Below, piece by piece: positions 8,543 to 17,665 of a DNA stretch of 64,000 nt. Position 1 is the stretch's first letter, and every line of letters begins with the position of its first letter. Origin of the DNA: Sulfurimonas sp. (lineage in GTDB: Bacteria > Campylobacterota > Campylobacteria > Campylobacterales > Sulfurimonadaceae); assembly GCF_026196735.1 (NCBI RefSeq), contig NZ_JAPHUF010000014.1, positions 1 through 64,000 of the forward strand, given 5' to 3'. A program made the position numbers and the translations under genes. Under the pieces are notes generated by a model. The model was given only the letters and a program-made list of their open reading frames with translations. It was not told the DNA's origin and did no database searches.

Positions 8543-9481
8543 TTAATTATTATAATCATTTATAATGATAAATTTAAGCCCATCACGAGTAGAGCGGATT
8601 GCTACATACTTGTTTGGATACTTGGCGCGAAGTTCCTTAAGTGCTATTTGAACTAAAACACCATCAAGTATTTTAGTCTGTGCTCTTCCGTCTCTATCAA
8701 TATTTTCACAAACACCTACAAGGTACCTTCCTATAGACTCCTCTTGATTTTTCAAGAACTCTGCTATCTCTAAGCGAAGCTGCAATTGATACTTTGTATT
8801 TATCCAGTTAAATATCATGTAAGACAAAGCTTTATATCTATAACCCTCTTTACCTATAAGAAGCGCTGCATCTTCACCTTTAAACTCTACTAAAAGTGTG
8901 TTTTCATCATAGGCATTAACATCAATTTTGTCAATTTCAAAACATGTGTGACTAAAAAGAGTATTTATCTCTTTTTCTATTGTTTTTGCAACTTCTGATG
9001 CTCTCACCGTATCTTGGATTGGCTCTTGTGCTGAATCATCTTCGTCATAATCTGCTGTGAAATTAATATCTGCCATATCATAGTCTTCATCATCTTGAGT
9101 ACTTACAAATGACTCTGGCATGATAGTATCGTTCAAAACATTTAGCTCTGATTTCTTTTTATCTTCTTTAGGTTTCTTTTTTTGTTTTTCTTTCTCTGGT
9201 TTAGCTTTTATCTTTGATGTTGACTCTGTGCCAGACTCTTCTAATCTACTAGCTTTTGTGCCTTTATTAGACTTTGCAGAGGTATCCAAATCTACTTCTG
9301 CTTTATCAGAAACAGTTGGTTTTTTTGCAGCAACTATAATAGCACTCTTTTTGAAAAGTCCTAAAAATCCGCTGCTTGGAGCTTGCACCACCTCTATTGT
9401 CAATTCTGTTACAGAGCACTCTAGTTTAGAAGCAGCATCTTTGTAAGCTTCTTCTAGAGATACCGATACTATCTTAATCAT
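8543..9481 (-). CDS. jag: Jag/KhpB-type RNA-binding protein
   Basis: This 312-residue protein has three parts. Residues 1-50 form the Jag N-terminal domain, ending in SSGFLGLFKKSA. A long charged, low-complexity linker (about 60-150) is first Lys-rich and then Asp/Glu-rich. The C-terminal RNA-binding half has a KH fold with GKEGYRYKALSYMIFNWIN, followed by an R3H-like region (ALKELRAKYPNKYVAIRST). The family binds RNA and, with KhpA, affects cell envelope functions. Its start overlaps the yidC end by 8 nt, as expected for this conserved neighbourhood. Confidence 0.9.
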   Translation of the reverse strand: MIKIVSVSLEEAYKDAASKLECSVTELTIEVVQAPSSGFLGLFKKSAIIVAAKKPTVSDKAEVDLDTSAKSNKGTKASRLEESGTESTSKIKAKPEKEKQKKKPKEDKKKSELNVLNDTIMPESFVSTQDDEDYDMADINFTADYDEDDSAQEPIQDTVRASEVAKTIEKEINTLFSHTCFEIDKIDVNAYDENTLLVEFKGEDAALLIGKEGYRYKALSYMIFNWINTKYQLQLRLEIAEFLKNQEESIGRYLVGVCENIDRDGRAQTKILDGVLVQIALKELRAKYPNKYVAIRSTRDGLKFIIINDYNN

Positions 9482-11174
9482 CTTTTTTTCCAGAAGATTT
9501 TTTTGAATTTTTGCTTTCTGACTTCTCTTGTTCTATCTCTTTATGTTGCATTTTTTTAGCATGGTCACTAACAGCTATCTCTGCATCTTTTGCATTTTTA
9601 AACTGTGCATTTACAATAAATTGTTGTCCTATTGAGAACATGTTATTTATAAACCAGTAAAGTACAAGTCCAGACGGGAATGTCAAGAAGAAGAAAGTAA
9701 AGATAATCGGTAAAAATTTAAACACTTTTTCCTGCATTGGGTCAGTAAAGTTACTTGGTGTAATTTTTTGTTGATAGTACATTGAAGCACCCATTAGAAT
9801 TGGCAATATAAAAGTAGAATCCATTCTTGATAAATCGTCTATCCATAAAGCCCACTCAGCACCTTGAAGTTCAACTGCATTTAAAAGTACACGATAAATC
9901 GCAAAAAATACAGGAATTTGAAGAAGCATCGGCAAACAACCACCAAGAGGATTTGCTCCATTTTTCTTGTATAAATCCATAACTGCGGCGTTCATACGCT
10001 GTGGATCGCCTTTATATTTTGCTTGGACAGCTTTAACTTGCGGCGAAATCTCTTTAAGCCTTTGCATAGAGACCATACCCTTGTATGTCAACGGATAAAG
10101 AACTGCTCTAATCAAAATAGTAAGAGCAATAATAGACCAACCCCAGTTACCAAAGATTCCATGTAGCCATGATAACAGCTGAAACAGAGGTTTAGAAGCA
10201 AAAGTAAACCAACCATATTCTATGGCATTGGTTAAAACAGGGTTAATACTCTTTAGAGTCTTATAGTTTTTTTGACCGAGGTAACCGTTGAAGTCCATAT
10301 TTTGTAGTGCTTCAAAATATATTACCGGATTATTGTCTCTGTCTCTTTCAACTATAATATTTGTGTCTTTAGAAAATCCATACATAATTGATGCAGAGTA
10401 CTGATCAAATGCAGAGATAAGTTCAACACCGCTAAAAGCTTTTCTACCTTCAGCATCGCCATCTTCAATGATAGTTACAAGTTCATCATCAGTATAAACC
10501 ATAGCTCCTGAGACTGTCATCATCTGCTCTGTAATTTGTGGTCTTTGACCTAAATAGATAAAATATCTTTTATCATCAGATAGCGAGACTTTAACATCAT
10601 AATGACCATCAGTATAAAAAGTTATATCTTTTGTAACAGTAAGATTCGATAATTTCTGAGTTAAAGTAACTTTTTTAGGACTATCATCAAGAGAAATTTC
10701 TGAAACATTTGCCGTGTAAGCTACTTTTGTTGCTTCATCATTTAGATTTGTATCTAAAAATCTAATAAACAGCGGTTTTGTACCTGTTGCAGGAATCAAC
10801 TGAGCATGCTGGTCTTCTTTGTCATTGTACTTGGCTTGAAGTAACTCTTTTGAAGATATACGACCGAGTGTATCCATCTTAAGTATAAAATCTTTATTAG
10901 TAACAGTCACTAATGTACTTAAATCATTTGCTGCCATTTTCTCATCTGTTGAGATTTCATGGCCTACTACACTATCAACACTTGAAGCTTGAGGAGTAAC
11001 TGAAGCTTGCACATTTTGTTTAAGCTCTACATTTTGAGTATTTTTTTGTTGTGTCTGTGCCAATTCTGGCTGCTCTGGTGGAAAAATTGCTGTATAAACT
11101 ACGAAAAATACAACTGAAAGTAGCACTGCTACCATTAATCTTTGATTTGGTGTCATTTTGTCTAACACGGTCAC
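9474..11174 (-). CDS. yidC: Membrane protein insertase YidC
   Basis: This 566-residue protein has an N-terminal membrane anchor (LMVAVLLSVVFFVVYTAIFP), a large periplasmic beta domain (about residues 60-330) and the conserved five-helix C-terminal insertase core. The core includes LTILIRAVLYPLTYKGMVSMQRLKE with the conserved hydrophilic-groove Arg, and NPLGGCLPMLLQIPVFFAIYRVL. The tail is Lys-rich. It inserts proteins into the inner membrane alone or with SecYEG. The ATG overlaps the yidD stop by 4 nt. Confidence 0.97.
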   Translation of the reverse strand: MTVLDKMTPNQRLMVAVLLSVVFFVVYTAIFPPEQPELAQTQQKNTQNVELKQNVQASVTPQASSVDSVVGHEISTDEKMAANDLSTLVTVTNKDFILKMDTLGRISSKELLQAKYNDKEDQHAQLIPATGTKPLFIRFLDTNLNDEATKVAYTANVSEISLDDSPKKVTLTQKLSNLTVTKDITFYTDGHYDVKVSLSDDKRYFIYLGQRPQITEQMMTVSGAMVYTDDELVTIIEDGDAEGRKAFSGVELISAFDQYSASIMYGFSKDTNIIVERDRDNNPVIYFEALQNMDFNGYLGQKNYKTLKSINPVLTNAIEYGWFTFASKPLFQLLSWLHGIFGNWGWSIIALTILIRAVLYPLTYKGMVSMQRLKEISPQVKAVQAKYKGDPQRMNAAVMDLYKKNGANPLGGCLPMLLQIPVFFAIYRVLLNAVELQGAEWALWIDDLSRMDSTFILPILMGASMYYQQKITPSNFTDPMQEKVFKFLPIIFTFFFLTFPSGLVLYWFINNMFSIGQQFIVNAQFKNAKDAEIAVSDHAKKMQHKEIEQEKSESKNSKKSSGKKDD

Positions 11175-11497
11175 CCTTTATATGAAAAATTTTTTATAAT
11201 ATAAAAACGGTTTTTTTTATTTGGAACCAACCAATATTTTATAGAATCAACCCCTATTTCTGTGGGCTTTAAAGAGAGTTTGTCAAGTAGTGGATACTCT
11301 ACGCCACCCTCAAATAATTGATTACAACGAAGTATTCTAGTTAAAGTGTGGTAAAAAGCACTTGAAATGGAATTATTTTCGAAATGAATTCTTGCATATT
11401 CACTGCAAGATGGGTAAAATCTGCAACTTCCAAAACCTATAAGGGTAAAAAACTTCTGATAAATCCATAGGATTTTTAGTAAAAACTTTCTAATCAT
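11171..11497 (-). CDS. yidD: Membrane protein insertion efficiency factor YidD
   Basis: This 108-residue protein carries the YidD signature with three conserved Cys: GSCRFYPSCSEYA and RILRCNQLFEGGVEYP. It is thought to assist YidC-dependent insertion. It starts immediately after the rnpA stop codon and overlaps yidC, as in most bacteria. The C terminus runs about 30 residues beyond the conserved core. Confidence 0.93.
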   Translation of the reverse strand: MIRKFLLKILWIYQKFFTLIGFGSCRFYPSCSEYARIHFENNSISSAFYHTLTRILRCNQLFEGGVEYPLLDKLSLKPTEIGVDSIKYWLVPNKKNRFYIIKNFSYKG

Positions 11498-11842
11498 CTA
11501 AGTTTTCTTAAGTGCGTTAGAGCGATTTAAAACTTTTATAAAATCATTTTTTAGTTTTTCATGAGTAATTTCAATAATTGATTGTTTTGCTACAAAAATA
11601 TATGTGCCATCTTTAAGCATTGGAGAAAATTCACGAAAAAGAGCTCTTAGCCTTCGCTTTGCTCTATTTCTTTTTACAGCATTACCAATTTTCTTAGTTG
11701 CTGTAAATCCCACCTTGTGAATGTTGTGAGTGGGAAGAAAAAAAAGTACTACACTGCTAGAGTGAGAGTCTTTTGCTTTTTTATATATATACTGAAACTC
11801 CCGATGTTGTTTCAGCGTGTAAAAATTGCCTAAACAGTCAAT
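11498..11842 (-). CDS. rnpA: Ribonuclease P protein component, apparently with a non-AUG start inside rpmH
   Basis: The conserved core [28 protein letters not shown] is followed by [11 protein letters not shown]. The first conventional start, GTG at 11713, would give only 71 residues and cut off the N-terminal half. The frame stays open upstream and encodes clear family sequence ([16 protein letters not shown], then SSVVLFFLP), back to a TAA at about 11848. The only plausible starts there are ATT at 11842 (AAAGG nine nt upstream; 114 residues, the normal size) and CTG at 11815. I use ATT; it overlaps the rpmH 3' end by 13 nt. The protein assists RNase P RNA in tRNA 5' maturation. Confidence 0.85.
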   Translation of the reverse strand: MDCLGNFYTLKQHREFQYIYKKAKDSHSSSVVLFFLPTHNIHKVGFTATKKIGNAVKRNRAKRRLRALFREFSPMLKDGTYIFVAKQSIIEITHEKLKNDFIKVLNRSNALKKT

Positions 11843-11964
11843 CTTTTACGACCTTTAGCACGACGACGATTAATTATGTTACGACCATTCTTCGTTGCCA
11901 TTCTAGCTCTAAAACCGTGAGTTCTTTTTCTCGGTGTATTATGAGGTTGGTATGTTCTTTTCAT
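11830..11964 (-). CDS. rpmH: 50S ribosomal protein L34
   Basis: This 44-residue, strongly basic protein begins [18 protein letters not shown] and ends [12 protein letters not shown], the textbook L34 sequence. The ATG at 11964 has AAGGA seven nucleotides upstream; an in-frame ATG two codons earlier touches that site and is less likely. It leads the rpmH-rnpA-yidD-yidC-jag-mnmE-ruvX run, which usually lies near dnaA or oriC, although no DnaA box cluster was seen in this window. Confidence 0.97.
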   Translation of the reverse strand: MKRTYQPHNTPRKRTHGFRARMATKNGRNIINRRRAKGRKRLTV

Positions 11965-12036
11965 AGACATATCCTTCTTTAAAATTAAGTCCGCAATGTT
12001 ACATAAGATTTACTTAAAGAGCGGTTAAGTTTCGTT

Positions 12037-12390
12037 TTACTTACTTAGAAAATCTTTTAATGTCTCTTGATTGGACTGATTAAGAGAGTTTGAAATATCA
12101 AAAAGCTTCTCTATTTCTCCAACATGACAATCTCTACACTCTTGTATCACATCGTGTTCTCTTACATTTGGCTTGTTTATTTTTGACATTGGATGACATC
12201 CAAAACAATCATTTCCGCAGTCAGCCATCTTATTTGGTTCTGCTGAGTGACAATTAATACATGTAAGCATAGGCTTATGTCTTAAATCATCATTGATTGT
12301 AGGAAGAAGCTTAGGGTGACACGACAAGCAGTCACCCGTACATGCAAAAATTGATATTGTAAAAAATGTTATAAATAATATATATTTCAT
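12037..12390 (-). CDS. Small periplasmic tetraheme c-type cytochrome
   Basis: The 117-residue protein has an N-terminal signal peptide (ILFITFFTISIFA) and four heme c attachment motifs: CLSCH, CINCH, CFGCH and CRDCH. Additional His residues (HKPM, HDVI) could serve as distal ligands. It is an electron-transfer protein of the periplasm; its donors and acceptors are not evident from the neighbours (rpmH and clpB). It lies 25 bp downstream of clpB on the same strand and could be read through from it, or have its own promoter. The C-terminal 25 residues are helical and polar. Confidence 0.85.
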   Translation of the reverse strand: MKYILFITFFTISIFACTGDCLSCHPKLLPTINDDLRHKPMLTCINCHSAEPNKMADCGNDCFGCHPMSKINKPNVREHDVIQECRDCHVGEIEKLFDISNSLNQSNQETLKDFLSK

Positions 12391-12415
12391 TTTGAAATTA
12401 TAACCTCTATCTTAT

Positions 12416-14995
12416 TTACGATACTGTTACTTTTATTTCACTATTTTGTACATCAAAATTTACTTTTGAGCCTTCCATTACAGTCCCATCAAGAATTAAC
12501 TCTGCTAGTCTGTCTTCTACTATCTCATACAGAGCACGCTTAAGTGGTCTAGCTCCGTAAACCGGATCAAATCCAGCCTCTGCTATATAAGCTTTAGCAT
12601 CAGCGCTTAAAGTTAACTCTATATCTCTTTGCTCTACTTTTTTAGCAATATCTCTAAAGAAAATATCAACAATGTCAACTATCTGTTCGCGACCAAGTGC
12701 ATTAAAGATTACTATATCATCAAGACGGTTCAAAAACTCAGGTTTAAAGGCTTGTTTTAACTCACCCATAACCATATCTTGGAGCCCCTCAGAATCTTGG
12801 TTATTTATTATCTTATCACTTGCAATATTTGATGTTAAAATAATAATAGTATTTGTAAAATCTACCGTAACACCTTTGTTGTCGGTCAGTCTTCCATCAT
12901 CTAAAACTTGAAGAAGAATATTAAAAACATCTGGATGAGCTTTTTCCACCTCATCAAAAAGTATTACACTATAAGGTTTTCTACGAACTGCTTCTGTAAG
13001 CTGTCCACCCTCTTCGTATCCTACATATCCCGGGGCTGCACCAACTAAACGAGATACTGCGTGTTTTTCCATATACTCACTCATATCTATTCGTATCATC
13101 GCATCTTCAGAATCAAACAGAAATTTAGCCAATGTTTTTGCGGTCTGTGTCTTACCAACACCAGTCGGTCCTAAAAACAGAAAACTGCCGATAGGTGAAT
13201 TAGTCTCAGAAAGTCCGGCTTTGTTTCTCTTGATTGCGCGAGATACCGCATGAGTAGCTTTTGTCTGACCAACTACATCTTTGTTTAACTCCTCTTCAAC
13301 ATTTAAGATTTTATCTTTGTCTGCTTGAAGCATTTTATTAACTGGAATTTTTGTCCATCTAGATATTATAGAAGCTATTGCCTCTTCATCAACAGAATTC
13401 TTTAAAAGTGTTCCGGCACTCTGAAGTTTTGTCCAATTCTCGTTTATTTTTTTCTCTTCTTCCAATAGAGCCGGTATCTCACCATACTCTATCTCTGCAG
13501 CACGGTTAAACTCTGATTTTGTTTTGGCAGTTTGTGCTTCTCTTCTTTTGCTCTCAATATCATTTTTAATACTTGAAATTTTTTCAAAAACTTCTTTTTC
13601 GCTGGCAAAACGAGTCTCTAAATCTCTAACCTCTTCCTCAACATCTGCTAACTCTTTTTTTATCTCTTCAAGCCGCTTAGTATTTGCCGGAGTATCCTCC
13701 ATTTTCAGTGCTTCTTGTTCTACATGTAGCTCTGAACTTTTTCTCTTAGCAGAACTAAGAGCGTTTGGCTCAGATTCTATCTGCATCTTCAGTTCAGCTG
13801 CTGCTTCATCAATGAGGTCAATTGCTTTATCCGGAAGAAATCTATCTGCTATATATCTGTCACTTAATCTTGCTGCTGCAACTAAGGCGCTGTCTGTAAT
13901 AGTTACATTATGATGAGTTTCAAGTCTCTCTTTGATTCCTCTAAGAATTTGAAGAGATTGATTAACCGTAGGCTCATCAAGGTTAATTGGTAAAAACCGT
14001 CTTTGAAGAGCCGCATCTTTTTCAAAGTATTTTCTATACTCTTTAAGTGTTGTTGCACCGATAGTATGAAGCTCCCCTCTTGCTAATGCAGGTTTTAAGA
14101 TATTTGCCGCATCCATGCTACCCTCACTTGCACCTGCTCCTACAATAGTGTGAATCTCATCAATGAAAAGTATAATATTTCCACTCTGCTTTACTTCATC
14201 TATTACAGCTTTTAGTCTGTCTTCAAACTCTCCTCTGTACTTTGCACCTGCAATAAGTGCACTCATATCAAGAGCTATAACCTTTTTATTCTGCAGTGAA
14301 GTAGGAACAGCGTTGTCACTTATTCTTTGTGCAAGACCCTCTACTAGAGCTGTTTTACCAACTCCCGGTTCACCAAGCAGCATAGGATTGTTTTTTGTTT
14401 TTCGAATAAGTATCTGCATCATTCGTGTAATCTCTTCATCTCGTCCAATAACAGGTGAAAGACTGCCCTCTGCTGCTTGTAGTGTTAAATCAATTCCATA
14501 TTTAGCTAAAGACTCCATAGTCTCATCTGAACTTTGAGAATCAATTTTTGCACCGCCACGAGAACTCTCTATATTTTTAGCTAGTTCTGACATGTCAATA
14601 TATTTTTTTAATACTGTAGAGTATGGTTCATTTTTCAAGTTTGCCAATATATATGTATCTACAGCTAAAAAACTATCTCCGTTTTTAGTCATCAACCCTG
14701 CACCGTTTTCCAGTGTCTGAACAAAGTTTTTTGATAGTCTTATGCTATCTTTTGAGACTGTTGAAGATTTTGGCAATTTTTCACTCAAACTCTTAACATC
14801 CAGCTCTATCGCTATCTTGTCAATGTTCATTTTATTGAACATCTGATTTAAAACAGAATTAGAATTTGTTAATAGCGCCCACAAAAAATGTATCGGCTCG
14901 ACCTCTTGGTTTTTGTTGTGTAGTGCCAATGATATAGAAGACTCTATAGCTTCTGTCATGTTATTTGTTAATTTTTCAAAAATATTATTACTCAT
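12416..14995 (-). CDS. clpB: ATP-dependent disaggregase ClpB
   Basis: The 859-residue protein has the full ClpB layout: an N-terminal Clp repeat domain (1-150), AAA1 with Walker [17 protein letters not shown] and Walker [10 protein letters not shown], a coiled-coil M-domain (about 405-520) and AAA2 with [14 protein letters not shown] and [14 protein letters not shown]. It resolubilises aggregated proteins with DnaK. A strong GGAGG ribosome site lies 8 nt before the ATG. The upstream region carries a HAIR-like HspR operator next to a TATAAT box, and a leader that can fold over the ribosome site, so both transcriptional and translational heat control are plausible. Confidence 0.97.
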   Translation of the reverse strand: MSNNIFEKLTNNMTEAIESSISLALHNKNQEVEPIHFLWALLTNSNSVLNQMFNKMNIDKIAIELDVKSLSEKLPKSSTVSKDSIRLSKNFVQTLENGAGLMTKNGDSFLAVDTYILANLKNEPYSTVLKKYIDMSELAKNIESSRGGAKIDSQSSDETMESLAKYGIDLTLQAAEGSLSPVIGRDEEITRMMQILIRKTKNNPMLLGEPGVGKTALVEGLAQRISDNAVPTSLQNKKVIALDMSALIAGAKYRGEFEDRLKAVIDEVKQSGNIILFIDEIHTIVGAGASEGSMDAANILKPALARGELHTIGATTLKEYRKYFEKDAALQRRFLPINLDEPTVNQSLQILRGIKERLETHHNVTITDSALVAAARLSDRYIADRFLPDKAIDLIDEAAAELKMQIESEPNALSSAKRKSSELHVEQEALKMEDTPANTKRLEEIKKELADVEEEVRDLETRFASEKEVFEKISSIKNDIESKRREAQTAKTKSEFNRAAEIEYGEIPALLEEEKKINENWTKLQSAGTLLKNSVDEEAIASIISRWTKIPVNKMLQADKDKILNVEEELNKDVVGQTKATHAVSRAIKRNKAGLSETNSPIGSFLFLGPTGVGKTQTAKTLAKFLFDSEDAMIRIDMSEYMEKHAVSRLVGAAPGYVGYEEGGQLTEAVRRKPYSVILFDEVEKAHPDVFNILLQVLDDGRLTDNKGVTVDFTNTIIILTSNIASDKIINNQDSEGLQDMVMGELKQAFKPEFLNRLDDIVIFNALGREQIVDIVDIFFRDIAKKVEQRDIELTLSADAKAYIAEAGFDPVYGARPLKRALYEIVEDRLAELILDGTVMEGSKVNFDVQNSEIKVTVS

Positions 14996-15001
14996 TATTA
15001 T

Positions 15002-15028
15002 CTCCTCCTACAAGGAAGTGAATTCCTT
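15002..15028 (-). promoter_or_regulatory. clpB leader: mutually exclusive hairpins around the ribosome binding site
   Basis: Read on the minus strand, CUUCCU (15018-15013) can pair with AGGAGG (15009-15004) across a 3-nt loop, hiding the Shine-Dalgarno sequence; five pairs are Watson-Crick and one is G-U. The same UUCCUU (15017-15012) can instead pair with an upstream AAGGAA (15028-15023), which frees it. This is the logic of a temperature or conformational switch, but no folding energy was computed. Confidence 0.45.
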
Positions 15029-15092
15029 ACAGTATTCCTCTTACTAAAGCTACTGCTTCGCAGAGAAACTTATTTATTTAATTTACAGTAAT

Positions 15093-15123
15093 ATTATACC
15101 TAGTTGAGTGTATCATTGTCAAG
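15093..15123 (-). promoter_or_regulatory. clpB promoter with HAIR-like HspR site
   Basis: A minus-strand TATAAT (15098-15093) is preceded by GTTGAGT-N7-TGTCAAG (plus-strand 15103-15123), which matches 11 of 14 positions of the HAIR consensus CTTGAGT-N7-ACTCAAG with the exact 7-bp spacing. It covers the -35 region. HspR represses chaperone operons through HAIR in Helicobacter and Campylobacter; no hspR gene is in this window. Confidence 0.6.
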
Positions 15124-15201
15124 TCTTTTTAGTCTCTTGTCTCTAATGCAACTTTTTATTATTTATAATATAATTACATATTAATTTTTTAGGATTATTA
15201 T

Positions 15202-15879
15202 ATGCAAACAATCATAAATACAATAACAAACCGCTCGTCAAAAAGAGCATACTTAGCAAAGCCTGTAGCAAGAGACATTCAAGAGAAAATTTTAAAAGCT
15301 GCACAAATGACTCCAAGTGGAGCAAATATGCAGCCATGGATAACTTACGCTATCAGCGACACAGATGTTTTAAAAAATATCGGTGATGCCATAATTGACA
15401 AAATGAACAGTGGCGTAGAGCATGAGCAGTTTATTCAGTACTATCCTCTAAACTGGGTAGCTCCATATAAAAAACGCCGTTTAGAAACCGGTGTCGGTTT
15501 ATATAAACTTATGGGCGTTGATAGAAAGGACTATGATACCCGCACTAAGATGTGGCACAATAATTTTAGATGGTTTGGCGCTCAAACAGTCTTTTTTATT
15601 TTTACAGACAAGGCAAATATTGATGGTGCACAAGGTGCTTTAATAGACTGCGGTGCATATATGCAGACAATCATGCTTGCCGCACAGGAGTTTGGAGTAG
15701 ATAGTTGCCCACAAGGTTCAACTACAGAATTTGGAAAAGTTGTAGCAGATGTTTTAAATACACCTGAGAATCTAGCGCTTTTGTATAGTGTAGTTTTAGG
15801 ATATGAAGATAAAGATGCTAAGATAAACTCATATAAGCCTGAGCGCGTACCGCTGAGCGAAACGGTTACTTTTATCTAA
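15202..15879 (+). CDS. Nitroreductase-family flavoprotein
   Basis: This 225-residue protein shows the FMN-binding nitroreductase pattern: a TNRSSKRAYLAKPV start with the Arg-rich phosphate-binding loop, MTPSGANMQPW, and GAYMQTIMLAAQEFGVDSCPQGS near the second flavin site. It would be an FMN enzyme reducing nitro compounds or quinones with NAD(P)H; the physiological substrate is not predictable. AGGA lies seven nucleotides before the ATG. It is divergent from clpB and convergent with the PLP enzyme that follows, so it is probably transcribed alone. Confidence 0.88.
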   Translation: MQTIINTITNRSSKRAYLAKPVARDIQEKILKAAQMTPSGANMQPWITYAISDTDVLKNIGDAIIDKMNSGVEHEQFIQYYPLNWVAPYKKRRLETGVGLYKLMGVDRKDYDTRTKMWHNNFRWFGAQTVFFIFTDKANIDGAQGALIDCGAYMQTIMLAAQEFGVDSCPQGSTTEFGKVVADVLNTPENLALLYSVVLGYEDKDAKINSYKPERVPLSETVTFI

Positions 15880-15891
15880 TTATTAGTGAAG

Positions 15892-16752
15892 CTAAGGCTT
15901 TAAGCCTTTTTGCTCATATCTTTTAAGCATACTCTCGTTTCCCGTTACCCCGCCGCTGTGAATATAAATAATCTCTTCATCAGTTTGTTCAAGTAAACAC
16001 TTCCAAAGACCCGGTGCATAAAGCAGATCAAATTCAATTTCACATTCTAAAAGTTTTTTTTGAATTTCTAAAAACTCAAGGTACGGCTTTGCAAAATGAT
16101 ACTTTTTTTCAGGCTTCAAAATAATTAAATTATTTGGAATATCATGAAGCATACTCATCTGCTCCTTTAGATAAGCCACATCTCCAACGCATGGAGTTGT
16201 ATATACTTTGTACTCAGGAAGGGTCAAAGCCAAAAACAGTGCCGTTGTGCCTGTCCCTGAGGGTGTGGCTAAAGATTTGACATGTAAGTTTAAAGCTCTT
16301 ATCTCATCTGCCAAGACTCTCAAGCCCTCTTTTGCCTGTTGAACTGCTCCGCCTTGGTCAATAACAAAAGTCTTTTCGTCCAGATTTAATCTCAAAGAAG
16401 CTATAAAATCTCTATAAAATTCATGCTCAATTTCTACATGTTGCATTCCGAGCTTTATAGAGTGAAAATAATTTCCTATATTTTCATCTTTTTGGTTTTG
16501 ACTTATTGGCTTTGTATAGTAGGTAAATTTCCATTTTTTTGCTTTGCACATTGCAGCAATTGCTAACATGGCATTTGACTGAGTTCCACCGTAAGAGATT
16601 ATTTTACTGAATTTATTTGCGGGTGTTTGTAAAAGAGTGTAAAGTTTTCGGTATTTGTTTCCGGCGAGATATGGATCTATCAGATCATCTCTTTTTACAT
16701 AAAAATCTCTCCCCTCCAAAGTTATTTTAGAGATTGGAGAGTTTATTTGCAT
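15892..16752 (-). CDS. PLP-dependent ACC deaminase / D-cysteine desulfhydrase family protein
   Basis: This 286-residue protein has the family hallmarks: an N-terminal FYVKRDDLIDPYLAGNKYRKL with the PLP-binding Lys, SYGGTQSNAMLAIAAM (substrate pocket), TPSGTGTTALFLAL (phosphate loop), and IYIHSGGVTGNESML at the end. It is slightly shorter than characterised members (about 330 residues), mainly in the middle. Members release ammonia and sulfide or keto-acids from D-cysteine or ACC. The gene lies 5 bp downstream of the parvulin gene, so both may be co-transcribed. The actual substrate is unknown. Confidence 0.82.
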   Translation of the reverse strand: MQINSPISKITLEGRDFYVKRDDLIDPYLAGNKYRKLYTLLQTPANKFSKIISYGGTQSNAMLAIAAMCKAKKWKFTYYTKPISQNQKDENIGNYFHSIKLGMQHVEIEHEFYRDFIASLRLNLDEKTFVIDQGGAVQQAKEGLRVLADEIRALNLHVKSLATPSGTGTTALFLALTLPEYKVYTTPCVGDVAYLKEQMSMLHDIPNNLIILKPEKKYHFAKPYLEFLEIQKKLLECEIEFDLLYAPGLWKCLLEQTDEEIIYIHSGGVTGNESMLKRYEQKGLKP

Positions 16753-16757
16753 AAAAA

Positions 16758-17579
16758 TTATTTGATTGTTGCTTCTTTTTCTAGTTCTTTCATCTTAGCA
16801 ATCATTACTGTTTTTGCTTTTTCAAGTTTTAATCTTTTGTTTATAGTCTCTTTTGCATCTGCAAATGAAACTTGGTTGTTTTTTCTAGCTTCAAGATAAA
16901 TAAGGTGATAACCAAATTGTGTCTGAACAGGAGCTGACACAGTTCCAACTTTCATGCTAAAAGCTTCTTGACTAAATTCAGGAACCATTTCTCTTGGAGA
17001 AAAAGTAGGCAGTTTTCCGCCGTCCATTCCACTAGGTCCGGTAGATTTAGCCTTAGCTAATTCAGCAAATTTATTTACTAAAGCATCGCCCTTTAAACCT
17101 TTTAACTGCTTAGCTAATTCTTTAGCTTCATCTTCAGTTGCAACTAAAATATGGCGAGCATCTGCACTTTTATCATTGAACTCTTCTTTATTGTTGTCGT
17201 AGTATTTTTTCATCTCTTCATTTGAAATAACAATCTTGTCTACTTCTCTTTTTTGCCATACTTGTATTGCTATCTCTTGTTTGATTCTTTGAGAAACTTC
17301 GTCATATCTATCTTTAAAATCTTTTGAATCAAGCACACCTGTTTTTTTAGCATTATCATATACTAACTCTTTTGCAACTAACTGCTCCAACACCTGCTTT
17401 CTAAATTCTGCTTGTTTTTCAACCGGAACTTGATTAAATCTACCTTGAGTTGCCTGCATAAGTTCTCTGTCAACATCTTCTTGAGTAATAGAAGTACCAT
17501 TGACCGTTACAAGAGTTTGTGCTGCTGAAAGAGTAGATAATAGAGCTAACGATGTTACTAGTTTTGTTACTGTGTTCAT
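16758..17579 (-). CDS. Periplasmic peptidyl-prolyl isomerase/chaperone (PEB4/Cbf2-like, SurA type)
   Basis: The 273-residue protein has a signal peptide (LVTSLALLSTLSAAQ), a SurA-N-like helical chaperone region (about 22-130), and a parvulin PpiC domain (ADARHILVATEDEAKELAKQ through FGYHLIYLE). The size and organisation match C. jejuni PEB4, a periplasmic chaperone important for outer-membrane protein assembly and adhesion. It is divergent from nth, with 86 bp between the chosen starts. It may form an operon with the downstream PLP enzyme. Confidence 0.9.
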   Translation of the reverse strand: MNTVTKLVTSLALLSTLSAAQTLVTVNGTSITQEDVDRELMQATQGRFNQVPVEKQAEFRKQVLEQLVAKELVYDNAKKTGVLDSKDFKDRYDEVSQRIKQEIAIQVWQKREVDKIVISNEEMKKYYDNNKEEFNDKSADARHILVATEDEAKELAKQLKGLKGDALVNKFAELAKAKSTGPSGMDGGKLPTFSPREMVPEFSQEAFSMKVGTVSAPVQTQFGYHLIYLEARKNNQVSFADAKETINKRLKLEKAKTVMIAKMKELEKEATIK

Positions 17580-17652
17580 TATAATTCCTTATTTAATTGA
17601 AAAATTTTAGTGATTTTATACTAATGATTATTAAACAGAGTATATTTTCGTA

Positions 17653-17658
17653 TATAAT
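17653..17658 (+). promoter_or_regulatory. -10 box of nth, leaderless geometry
   Basis: TATAAT is followed by 7 nt and then the nth ATG at 17666. No Shine-Dalgarno sequence fits between them. Transcription would start at or next to the ATG. Confidence 0.5.
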
Positions 17659-17665
17659 TCGCCTC

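Noticed and set aside
11590-11760. rnpA as a frameshifted pseudogene
   Set aside because: A run of eight T lies in the gene, but recognisable RnpA sequence continues in the same frame on both sides of it, so no frameshift is needed; only the start codon is unusual.
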